Positions 58,003 to 64,000 of a stretch of DNA of 64,000 bases are shown one piece after another. Each line of letters starts with the position of its first letter. Within the stretch, counting starts at the first letter, position 1. Origin of the DNA: Alloalcanivorax marinus (GTDB lineage Bacteria; Pseudomonadota; Gammaproteobacteria; Pseudomonadales; Alcanivoracaceae); contig NZ_JAEKJB010000008.1 of NCBI RefSeq assembly GCF_016785095.1, positions 1 to 64,000 on the forward strand, in the 5' to 3' direction. The translations under genes were made by a program, and so were the position numbers. The notes beneath the pieces were generated by a model that searched no databases, was not told the origin of the DNA, and saw only the letters and a program-made list of their open reading frames with translations.

Positions 58003-58977
58003 TTAATCGGCCACCGGCTCCAGGGTCACCCACCAGGGCAGCCGGCGACGCACGCGCACCGGCAGGGCCGCTTCCAGCATGGCCAGGGCACGGTCGGTAT
58101 CGTCCAGGGGATAGGTGCCCATTACCGGCAGGTGGGCCACCGCCGGGTCCACCGCCAGGTGGCCATGGCGGTAGCGGGCCAGCTCCGCCACCAGCTCCCC
58201 CAAGGGACGCTCCTCGGCGACCAGCAGGCCCCGGGTCCAGGCCTGCCGGGCCGGGTCCGCGGTATCCAGCGGCGCGATGCGTTCGCCGTCGAAACGGGTG
58301 CGATGCCCCGCCGGCACGGTGCGCTCGGCGCCACTGCCGGCGGTGTGTACGCGCACCGCGCCCTGATACACCGCCAGCTCGGTGGTGGCGCCTTCGCGGC
58401 GTACCTGAAAGCGGGTACCAAGCGGGCGTAACTCGCCGGCGCCGGTGCGCAGCCACAGCGGGCGCGGATCGGCGCCAGTGTCCACCAGCACCTCGCCGGC
58501 CACCAGGGTGAGCCGTCGCCGCTGGCGGTCGAAATCCACGTTCAGGGCGCTGTTGGTGTTGAGCCAGACCCGGGTGCCATCGTCCAGCACCAGTGCCCGG
58601 CGACCGCCCACCGGGGTGTGATAATCCGCGCGCCAGGCGCGGGCCAGTTCCGGCAGCGGCGAGTGCCGCCAGCCAGCCCAGCCGAGCACCCCGCCGGTGG
58701 CCAGCACCGCCAGCCCCTTAAGGGCCTGACGGCGGGACAAGCGCTCGCCACGCAGGCGCTCCAGGGCTCCGCCGGCCAGAGCCGGATCGCCGTCGGCGCG
58801 TAAGCGCCCGAAGCGACGCCCCACCGCTTCCACGTAGTCCCAGGCGCGCTGATGTCGCGGGCTGGCTTCCAGCCAGCGCCGCCAGGCTTCGCGCTGCGCC
58901 GGGGAAACACCCTCATCACCGAGGACGGCGAACCATTCCGCCGCCTGCTCCAGGCTGTGGTAGTCCGGAGCGCTCAT
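58003..58977 (-). CDS. fecR: FecR-family anti-sigma regulator
   Basis: 324 residues from the ATG at 58977, overlapping the fecI stop (ATGA). N-terminal DUF4880 sigma-binding domain ([31 protein letters not shown]), then a membrane segment ([18 protein letters not shown], about residues 82-99) preceded by SRRQALKG, which resembles a twin-arginine signal, then the periplasmic FecR domain ([22 protein letters not shown]) and the C-terminal STN-contacting domain. It relays ligand binding at the receptor to the sigma factor. Longer upstream reading lies inside fecI and is rejected. Confidence 0.92.
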   Translation of the reverse strand: MSAPDYHSLEQAAEWFAVLGDEGVSPAQREAWRRWLEASPRHQRAWDYVEAVGRRFGRLRADGDPALAGGALERLRGERLSRRQALKGLAVLATGGVLGWAGWRHSPLPELARAWRADYHTPVGGRRALVLDDGTRVWLNTNSALNVDFDRQRRRLTLVAGEVLVDTGADPRPLWLRTGAGELRPLGTRFQVRREGATTELAVYQGAVRVHTAGSGAERTVPAGHRTRFDGERIAPLDTADPARQAWTRGLLVAEERPLGELVAELARYRHGHLAVDPAVAHLPVMGTYPLDDTDRALAMLEAALPVRVRRRLPWWVTLEPVAD

Positions 58978-59501
58978 CCGCTCGCGCCCTCCTCGAAGGA
59001 AACTTCCAGCAAGGCGCAATGGAGCATGGCCCGGGCCATGTATTTCTTCACCATGCGCTCGGACACCTCCAGCTCCACGGCGATCTCCCGATAGGTCCTG
59101 CCGTGCAGCTGGGCCATCAGGAAAGCCCGTGCCACCTTCTCCGGCAGGCGCCGCAGCAGCGCATCCACTTCGCACAGGGTCTCGAGCACGATGGCACGGT
59201 GCTCCGAGGACGGCGCCAGTGCTTGCGGCTGTTCCGCCAGCACCGCCAGCCAGGCCTGCTCCACCTCCCGGCGACGCCACAGATCCACGCACAGACCCCG
59301 AGCCACGGTGCTCAGGTAGGCACGGGCCCCCTCCGCGCTGTCGAAACGGCGCGGACGGCGCAGCAGACGCACAAAGGTATCGTGGGCCAGATCGGCGGCG
59401 GTCTCGGAGCAGCCCAGACGGCGCCGCAGCAATTGGTGCAGCCAGCCGTGATGGCGGTGATAGAGATCGGCGACGGACTCGGTGGGCACGCTCCCGGTCA
59501 C
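58974..59501 (-). CDS. fecI: FecI-family ECF sigma factor
   Basis: 175 residues from the GTG at 59501, chosen since GGAG lies 6 bases upstream and the start falls just before the conserved ADLYHRHHGWLHQLLRRRLG; an ATG at 59537 has no ribosome site and would lie inside the Fur box. Region 2 has DLAHDTFVRLL and ARAYLSTVARGLCVDLWRRR; region 4 has LLRRLPEKVARAFLMAQLHGRTYREIAVELEVSERMVKKYMARAM. It should direct transcription of the receptor when FecR is triggered, under iron control through Fur. Confidence 0.92.
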   Translation of the reverse strand: MTGSVPTESVADLYHRHHGWLHQLLRRRLGCSETAADLAHDTFVRLLRRPRRFDSAEGARAYLSTVARGLCVDLWRRREVEQAWLAVLAEQPQALAPSSEHRAIVLETLCEVDALLRRLPEKVARAFLMAQLHGRTYREIAVELEVSERMVKKYMARAMLHCALLEVSFEEGASG

Positions 59502-59522
59502 GAACAGCTCCGCTTCTTGAAT

Positions 59523-59541
59523 GGAAATTATTCTCATTCTC
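59523..59541 (-). promoter_or_regulatory. Fur box upstream of fecI
   Basis: GGAAATTATTCTCATTCTC matches the 19-base Fur consensus GATAATGATAATCATTATC at 13 positions. It lies 22 bases upstream of the preferred fecI start and between fecI and the divergent glutathione transferase gene. Confidence 0.75.
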
Positions 59542-59624
59542 TACGGCCCCGGGCGGCGGGTCAATTCCCGGCTACGCCAACGGCAGTGCTATGCTCGTAG
59601 CCTGTCCTCACGTCAGGAGCGCCC

Positions 59625-60296
59625 ATGATCATTGTTCATCACCTGGAACATTCCCGTTCGCAACGCATCCTCTGGCTGCTTGAGGAGCTCGAACTGCCCT
59701 ACGAAATCGAACACTACCGCCGTGACCCGCGGACCAGCCTGGCGCCGGAGAGCCTGCGGCGCGTCCACCGCCTGGGCAAATCCCCGGTGATCAGCGACGG
59801 CGACACCGTGCTGGCGGAATCCGGCGCCATCATCGAATATCTGGTGGAGCGCTACGGCGACGGCCACTTCAAACCCGACACCGATAGCCAGGCCTGGCTG
59901 GACTATGTGTACTGGCTGCACTTCGCGGAGGGCTCGTTGATGCCGCTGCTGGTGATGAAGCTGGTGTTTGGCCGGGTCGCCACCGCGCCCATGCCGTTCT
60001 TCGCCAAACCCATCGCCCGCAAGATCAGCGGCCGGATGAACAGCGAGTTCCTGCAACCACGCCTTCAGGACCAGTTGGCCCTGGTGGAGGATCATCTGAC
60101 ACGGCACACCTGGTTCGCCGGCGACCAGCTCAGTGGCGCCGACGTGCAAATGAGCTTTCCCCTGCAGGCGGCGGCCAGCCGCGCCAACCTGGACGCCCTG
60201 CCCCATATCCGCGATTTCATTCAGCGGGTGGAGGCACGGCCCGCCTATCAGCGCGCCATCGAGCGCGGCGGTCCACTACAGCTACTGGGTGCCTGA
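59625..60296 (+). CDS. Glutathione S-transferase family protein
   Basis: 223 residues. Thioredoxin-like N-terminal domain (IIVHHLEHSRSQRILWLLEELELPYEIEHY; KSPVISDGDTVLAESGAIIEYLVERYG with the cis-Pro and the glutathione-binding ES), then the alpha-helical C-terminal domain (WFAGDQLSGADVQMSFPLQAA). AGGAG 5 bases before the ATG. Substrate unknown. It diverges from fecI, so the Fur box may also affect it. Confidence 0.92.
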   Translation: MIIVHHLEHSRSQRILWLLEELELPYEIEHYRRDPRTSLAPESLRRVHRLGKSPVISDGDTVLAESGAIIEYLVERYGDGHFKPDTDSQAWLDYVYWLHFAEGSLMPLLVMKLVFGRVATAPMPFFAKPIARKISGRMNSEFLQPRLQDQLALVEDHLTRHTWFAGDQLSGADVQMSFPLQAAASRANLDALPHIRDFIQRVEARPAYQRAIERGGPLQLLGA

Positions 60297-60445
60297 ACGC
60301 CGCCGGGAGGTTTCGCCGCCTCCCGACATCCATGCAATTTGTGACACAGCTCAAAAAACGATCCGATCCCTCTGACGCCGCTCCCTTCCCCCGTTATTCT
60401 GAGTGCCGGGTCGCCTTTCAGACCCATCAAATAATTACAAGCGCT

Positions 60446-60481
60446 AACAGTAAGTTACTGTTTCAAGGGCGGTTTCGCCCT
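60446..60481. promoter_or_regulatory. 17-bp palindrome and hairpin before a tiny membrane ORF
   Basis: AACAGTAA-G-TTACTGTT (60446-60462) is a perfect palindrome typical of dimeric repressor sites. AGGGCG-GTTT-CGCCCT (60466-60481) forms a tight hairpin just after it. A third hairpin, AATCGGC/GCCGATT (60520-60538), precedes the ORF. No regulator is known. 60297-60547 contains no convincing gene. Confidence 0.5.
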
Positions 60482-60547
60482 AAGCTGCCGGAAGTGCGCA
60501 CTGGATTTCCGCTTGAAAAAATCGGCATCCCGCCGATTCGGGGAACT

Positions 60548-60640
60548 ATGATTTTACTCTATTTCTTGATCGCGCTGGCCGTGGGCTTTCTGATCTCGGA
60601 AGGGGTGCAACGCTACCTCGCCCGCCGTCGGGAGCAGTAA
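60548..60640 (+). CDS. Candidate 30-residue single-helix membrane protein
   Basis: The short frame MILLYFLIALAVGFLISEGV QRYLARRREQ is one hydrophobic helix (about residues 2-18) with a basic C-terminus, the layout of known small inner-membrane proteins. GGGGA lies 4 bases before the ATG, and structured DNA precedes it. No family was recognised. It could also be a chance frame; support is moderate. Confidence 0.45.
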   Translation: MILLYFLIALAVGFLISEGVQRYLARRREQ

Positions 60641-60746
60641 CACCCCACGCGTTAAACTCTGTTAAAGCCGTGAAATCCATCACGGAGTGTTGTCTATACT
60701 GATGACCTGTTATCGAACACAGGTTTCATTGTCAGGGAGACACACC

Positions 60747-61172
60747 ATGAAAAAGACCCTCCACGCCCTGGGCCTGGCCGCCACGCTGGGCCTGGCCGCC
60801 TGCCAAAGCCAGCCGCTCGACCCCAAAGCCTCCAGCACCGTCTACCAGGGTGTGCTGCCCTGCGCCGACTGCGCCGGCATCAAGACAACCCTTACCCTGT
60901 ACCGCGACCAGGACGGCGAAGCATCGCGCTTCGAACTGCGTCAGCAATACCTGGATCGCGGCCAGGCCGGCTCCGGCCAGGTGGAGCGCGGCAACTGGGT
61001 CAGCCAGCGCATGCAGCTGGATGGCCAGAGCTACCCGCTCTACGTGCTTAACCCGGAGCAACCGGAAGAGCAGTTCCGTTTCGTGCAGAACCGCCGCAAC
61101 GCCGTGGAAATGCTCAACGCCGAAGGCCAGCGTATTGATTCCGACCTCAACTACACTCTTATGCAGCAATAA
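60747..61172 (+). CDS. NlpE-like copper/envelope-stress lipoprotein
   Basis: 141 residues from the ATG at 60747 (AGGGAG 7 bases upstream). Lipobox LGLAAC (Cys19), then YQGVLPCADCAGIKTTLTLYRDQ, the NlpE N-terminal signature with its CxxC. It lacks the C-terminal OB domain of E. coli NlpE, as many short homologues do. NlpE senses surface attachment and copper/disulfide stress. A palindrome CCGTGA-N6-TCACGG (60668-60685) and TATACT (60695-60700) upstream may form its promoter. Confidence 0.88.
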   Translation: MKKTLHALGLAATLGLAACQSQPLDPKASSTVYQGVLPCADCAGIKTTLTLYRDQDGEASRFELRQQYLDRGQAGSGQVERGNWVSQRMQLDGQSYPLYVLNPEQPEEQFRFVQNRRNAVEMLNAEGQRIDSDLNYTLMQQ

Positions 61173-61181
61173 ACCACCTCC

Positions 61182-61208
61182 CCGGAAGCGGTCGTCGACC
61201 GCTTCCGG
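61182..61208. terminator. Strong hairpin after the NlpE-like gene
   Basis: CCGGAAGCGGTC (61182-61193) and GACCGCTTCCGG (61197-61208) form a perfect 12-bp stem with a 3-base loop. No T run follows. Confidence 0.65.
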
Positions 61209-61241
61209 CCACCCGCCCCCGCCCCGGATCAGTGCAAATAG

Positions 61242-61276
61242 GAATGACTTGCATTTGAATGCGCAAGTGCTAGACT
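61242..61276 (+). promoter_or_regulatory. Promoter of exbB operon with possible Fur half-site
   Basis: TTGCAT (61249-61254), 16 bases, TAGACT (61271-61276). AATGACTTGCATT (61243-61255) overlaps the -35 and keeps the AATGA-N4-CATT core of a Fur box, though only about half of the 19-base consensus matches. Iron control is likely from gene content, not proven by this site. Confidence 0.5.
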
Positions 61277-61355
61277 CCCGGGCACTCTGACGGCACCGTC
61301 CCTTTCCCGCTTCCTTTCCTGATGGCGGTGGCCGCTCGTCAACCGGAGTTCGGAC

Positions 61356-62045
61356 ATGACTTCTTTCCTGCACTTTCAGCTCCCGGAGTGGTTCATCGCC
61401 GGCGGTCCCGCCATGTGGTTGCTCGCACTCCTGTCGGTGGTGGCCCTGGCCACCCTGATCGCCAAGATCCTCCAGTTCGGTCGTATCCGGCCGGTCTCCA
61501 GCAAACAGGCCGACGCCCTGCTCGAACGTCTTGAGAACGGCCAGGCCCCCGGCGACATCCGCGCCGGTCAGGCGCCCATCGACCGGGTGATCGTCCAGGC
61601 CTGGCAGAACCGGAGCATGGACCCGGCCAGCTGGGAAGAAGACAGCCTGCGGCGCGGTCGCGAAGCCCTGGAAGACATGCGCGGTGGTCTGCGCACCCTG
61701 GAGGTGATCAGCGCGCTGTCACCGCTGATCGGCCTGCTGGGCACGGTGTTCGGCATGATCGGCGCCTTCCAGGCCCTGGAGGCCGCCGGTTCCCAGGTGG
61801 ACCCGTCGATTCTGTCCGGCGGTATCTGGGAAGCGCTGCTGACCACCGCCGCCGGCCTGACCGTGGCGATCCCGGCCCTGGCCGCTTTCCACTGGGCGGA
61901 CCGCACCATCGAGCTGTGCCGCGAGAAACTCCAGGACCGCCTGGCACGCCTCAAGGTTCAGATTCGCCGGCAAGGCGAGCGCGCCACGGCGCCGGCCACC
62001 GAGGCCGCCGCCGAAGCACCCCGCCGCCAGGCCGTGGCCGGCTGA
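61356..62045 (+). CDS. exbB: ExbB/TolQ/MotA-family proton channel
   Basis: 229 residues. Three membrane segments: PAMWLLALLSVVALATLIAKIL near the N-terminus, then LEVISALSPLIGLLGTVFGMIGAF and ALLTTAAGLTVAIPALAAFHW, the conserved ExbB pore helices. With ExbD it uses the proton gradient to energise TonB. First of four tightly packed genes (gaps of 3 and overlaps of 4). Confidence 0.93.
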   Translation: MTSFLHFQLPEWFIAGGPAMWLLALLSVVALATLIAKILQFGRIRPVSSKQADALLERLENGQAPGDIRAGQAPIDRVIVQAWQNRSMDPASWEEDSLRRGREALEDMRGGLRTLEVISALSPLIGLLGTVFGMIGAFQALEAAGSQVDPSILSGGIWEALLTTAAGLTVAIPALAAFHWADRTIELCREKLQDRLARLKVQIRRQGERATAPATEAAAEAPRRQAVAG

Positions 62046-62048
62046 TCC

Positions 62049-62429
62049 ATGCATCTGGAACCGGAACGCCACCGCTCACCGAGCATCAGCCTGACGCCAT
62101 TGATCGACGTGGTGTTCATCCTGCTGGTGTTCTTCATGCTGGCCAGCCGCTTCGGCGACTGGAAGGACCTGCCGGTGAACGTGCTGCCCAGCGAGGAGAG
62201 CGCCGACCAGCAGGACCGCGACTGGCTGACCTTGACGGTGACCGAAAGCGGCCAGGTGGAAATCGGCGATACCACCTACGCGCTGGATGAACTGGCCGCG
62301 CAACTGGACCCCGGCAAGACCGTGCTGATCACCGGTGAGCCGGACGCGCCGCTGCAGGCCGCCCTGGCCACCCTGGACGCGGTGCGCGCCGCCGGCGTCA
62401 AGGACGTGCAGTTGGAGCTGATGCCATGA
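62049..62429 (+). CDS. exbD: ExbD/TolR-family protein, first copy
   Basis: 126 residues. SISLTPLIDVVFILLVFFMLASRF carries the essential Asp of the ExbD membrane helix. The periplasmic domain follows (LPVNVLPSEES, LTLTVTESGQVEIGDTTYALDELAAQL). It overlaps the second exbD-type gene by ATGA. Confidence 0.92.
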   Translation: MHLEPERHRSPSISLTPLIDVVFILLVFFMLASRFGDWKDLPVNVLPSEESADQQDRDWLTLTVTESGQVEIGDTTYALDELAAQLDPGKTVLITGEPDAPLQAALATLDAVRAAGVKDVQLELMP

Positions 62430-62893
62430 ACCTGGAAGCGCCTGACAGCGGTCGCCGACCTCCCCTGGAGCCGGTACTGCCGCTGATCAACGTGGTGTTC
62501 CTGCTGTTGATCTTTTTCATGGTGGCCGGGCAACTGGCGCCGCGCCCGGAAGGGGACGCGGAAGCGCCGGGCAGCGAAAGCGCCGCCACCGACGAAAACC
62601 CGGACCAATTGATGCTGGTGCTGGATACCGACGGGCAATTGCTGCATGAAGGCCAGCCGGTGGACGCCGAGGCGGTGGCCGCTCTGGTGCAAACCCGCCG
62701 TGAAGAACGCCAACGGCAGGCCGACAACGCCCCCGCCGAGGCGGACGCCGAGCACCCCGCCGGCCAGGAGCCGGTGCGCCTGCTGGCCGATGCCGGCACG
62801 CCCCTGAAAAGCCTGCGCGCCAAGCTGGACGTGCTGCGTGACGCCGGCATCGAGGAAGTCCGTCTGGTAACCCGGAGTAAGAGCGCCCCGTGA
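62426..62893 (+). CDS. exbD: ExbD/TolR-family protein, second copy
   Basis: 155 residues. The helix [22 protein letters not shown] has Asn where the first copy has the proton-carrying Asp (LINVV against LIDVV). The periplasmic part is longer, with an Ala/Glu-rich insert. The two copies likely form a heteromeric ExbD pair, with this one possibly not carrying protons. Overlaps tonB by GTGA. Confidence 0.88.
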   Translation: MNLEAPDSGRRPPLEPVLPLINVVFLLLIFFMVAGQLAPRPEGDAEAPGSESAATDENPDQLMLVLDTDGQLLHEGQPVDAEAVAALVQTRREERQRQADNAPAEADAEHPAGQEPVRLLADAGTPLKSLRAKLDVLRDAGIEEVRLVTRSKSAP

Positions 62894-63702
62894 GCCGTAA
62901 ACCGCGCCTGATTCTCGCCTGGACCCTGGCCCTCCTCGCCCACGCCAGCCTGCTGCTGAGCATAGAGAGCCTGACCCTGGCCGGGGGCCGCCCGGCCCGC
63001 CCCGGCGTGCAGCAGGCGGTGACCCTGAACCTGGCCCAGAAGCCCACGGAAAGCGCCGTGAGCACCGCCCCGCAACCGGCGCCGGAGGCCAAACCCGAAC
63101 CAAAGCCCGAACCAAAGCCCGAACCAAAACCGGAACCGAAACCCAAGCCCAAACCGAAGCCCAAACCCAAACCCGAGCCGAAGCCCAAACCCAAGCCGAA
63201 GCCCGAGCCCAAACCGGAACCCAAGCCCGAGCCCAAGCCGGACCCCAAACCGGAGCCAGAGCCCGAACCGACCCCGGAACCGGCGCCGCAACAGGGCGCG
63301 CCGGCGGACAAGGTGGACGAACAGACCCGCGTCGCCTCCGGCCAGCAGCAGCCGCAGGGGCAGAAAGGCATCGCCGGCGACCCCGGCAAGGGCGTGCACC
63401 GCAGCGGCGACCACGACAACCTGCTCAATCGCTACCTGCGCAAGGTGCGCGATACCATTGAGTACAACAAGGAATACCCGGCCCGGGCGCGCATGCGCCG
63501 CCAGCAGGGCGTGGTGGAAGTGAGCTTCATGCTGGACAGCAACGGTCGCGCCAGCGACGTGACCCTGAAGAGCAGCTCCGACAGCCGCATTCTCGATCAG
63601 CAATCCGTGGAACTGGTACGCCGCCTGCGCTTCCCGGAACCACCGGCGGAGCTGGCCGGCGAGCCGATCTCGGTGACCGTGCCGATTCACTATACGCTCT
63701 AG
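62890..63702 (+). CDS. tonB: TonB energy-transducing protein
   Basis: 270 residues, GTG start. Membrane anchor [20 protein letters not shown], then a long Glu/Lys-Pro rod (about residues 68-132) spanning the periplasm, and the C-terminal domain ([34 protein letters not shown] ... [12 protein letters not shown]). It would drive the TonB-dependent receptor at 53313-55703. The anchor has the usual single His (LLAHAS) needed for ExbBD coupling. Confidence 0.93.
   Translation: MSRKPRLILAWTLALLAHASLLLSIESLTLAGGRPARPGVQQAVTLNLAQKPTESAVSTAPQPAPEAKPEPKPEPKPEPKPEPKPKPKPKPKPKPEPKPKPKPKPEPKPEPKPEPKPDPKPEPEPEPTPEPAPQQGAPADKVDEQTRVASGQQQPQGQKGIAGDPGKGVHRSGDHDNLLNRYLRKVRDTIEYNKEYPARARMRRQQGVVEVSFMLDSNGRASDVTLKSSSDSRILDQQSVELVRRLRFPEPPAELAGEPISVTVPIHYTL
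63091..63285 (+). repeat. X-Pro coding repeat within tonB
   Basis: About 32 Glu/Lys-Pro dipeptides are encoded by near-identical 6- and 12-base units such as CCCGAACCAAAG. Such DNA is prone to length change by slippage. Confidence 0.85.
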
Positions 63703-63740
63703 AGGGGGGCTCCGGGGCCGGTGGGGTTCTATCCTGGCCC

Positions 63741-63849
63741 GCGTCTCGGAGTGATCCCCCTTCCGGGAACGCCGTGAACCCGTCCATGGGGGCTCCCTGT
63801 CAAACATCCTGTTTGACAGGGTCCCGGAAGGGGGATCACTCCGAGACGC
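63741..63849. repeat. Nested-hairpin dispersed repeat, copy 2
   Basis: Outer arms of 28 bases, 63741-63768 and 63822-63849, are perfect complements (they include GGAGTGATCCCCCTTCCGGG). Inside is an 11-bp hairpin CCCTGTCAAAC/GTTTGACAGGG (63795-63821, loop ATCCT). Read on the minus strand its layout matches copy 1 at 38885-38960. It follows tonB and may end transcription. Confidence 0.85.
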
Positions 63850-63901
63850 TCCGAGGTAACCGTCACGGTTGGCTCCGGAGTTCTGTTGGAGGGATTTGTT
63901 T

Positions 63902-63913
63902 GTAGGAGCGACT
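63902..63913. repeat. REP-like half copy
   Basis: GTAGGAGCGACT matches the 5' half of the REP-like family; the second half is missing, and the partial gene's stop codon lies 6 bases away. Confidence 0.6.
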
Positions 63914-63918
63914 GGGCG

Positions 63919-64000
63919 CTATTCCTCGCCCCAGCGCTTCACCAGGGTCTGCGGCACGCCGAGCTGATCGAGGATGCGCGCCACCACGAAATCCACCAGA
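63919..64000 (-). CDS. ubiX: 3' end of a probable flavin prenyltransferase UbiX (partial)
   Basis: The last 26 codons before the TAG at 63919 read LVDFVVARILDQLGVPQTLV KRWGEE, which resembles the C-terminus of UbiX (VDxxVxRxLDxxG...RW). UbiX makes prenylated FMN for UbiD in ubiquinone synthesis. Only the C-terminal helix is in the window, so the call rests on a short stretch; the start lies beyond 64000. Confidence 0.55.
   Translation of the reverse strand, partial: LVDFVVARILDQLGVPQTLVKRWGEE

Noticed and set aside
60332..60547. Upstream in-frame extension of the 30-residue ORF (102 residues)
   Set aside because: The extension has no conserved pattern, lacks a ribosome site and covers palindromes that look regulatory.
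61242..61260. Full Fur box at the exbB promoter
   Set aside because: Only about half of the 19 consensus positions match; kept as a possible half-site only.
63091..63285. CRISPR-like or other non-coding direct repeat array
   Set aside because: The repeats are in frame within tonB and encode the Glu/Lys-Pro rod; no spacers are present.

Overview
The window is GC-rich chromosomal DNA from a Gram-negative gammaproteobacterium. The backbone order miaB - phoH - ybeY - corC - lnt - leuS - lptE - holA - proA - nadD - rsfS - rlmH - mrdA - rodA - mltB - rlpA - dacA - ybeD - lipB - lipA is that of Pseudomonas, Marinobacter and Alcanivorax relatives. Lipid-related accessory genes (oleate hydratase, acyl-CoA synthetase and dehydrogenase) would fit an Alcanivorax-type marine or hydrocarbon-associated bacterium, but that placement is inference. 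No rRNA, tRNA, CRISPR array, transposase or phage gene was seen.

Left part (1-8.8 kb): a PIN-PhoH ATPase, a small membrane methyltransferase, a YiiX-like papain-fold protein divergent from an M14 carboxypeptidase, a small lipoprotein, a TorF-type porin behind a near-consensus sigma-54 promoter, a copper pair for cytochrome oxidase assembly (PCuAC and SCO1), and miaB.

8.9-16.4 kb: a sulfate ABC transporter cut in two. sbp-cysT and cysW-cysA are separated by an opposite-strand block of an ECF sigma factor, an RskA-like anti-sigma factor and a duplicated beta-propeller lipoprotein. Both transporter halves carry the same promoter-like sequence at the same distance from their start codons. 16.5-18.8 kb resumes the backbone with phoH-ybeY-corC.

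18.9-28.2 kb: a carboxylate-use module, all on the minus strand, sits between corC and lnt. It holds a LysR regulator, TctCBA transporter, acyl-CoA synthetase, acyl-CoA dehydrogenase-like protein, class III CoA-transferase and porin. Two copies of one promoter-like sequence precede tctC and the synthetase gene.

28.4-51.1 kb: lnt, then a sulfide/persulfide operon (ETHE1-like dioxygenase, DUF442 protein, SulP permease), a YdcF-like protein, and the cell-envelope and lipoate backbone. LeuRS here lacks the leucine-specific insert.

51.2-64 kb: DUF6164 protein and dacB; an iron-type signalling cluster (fecI, fecR, TonB-dependent receptor) with oleate hydratase inside it; a glutathione transferase; a very small membrane ORF; an NlpE-like lipoprotein; exbB-exbD-exbD-tonB, which would energise the receptor; and the 3' end of a probable ubiX at the right edge.

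The intergenic DNA is rich in dispersed palindromes: a REP-like hairpin family with compensatory base changes, a second family with nested hairpins (two copies), and a 21-bp-arm palindrome that supplies the start codon of nadD.
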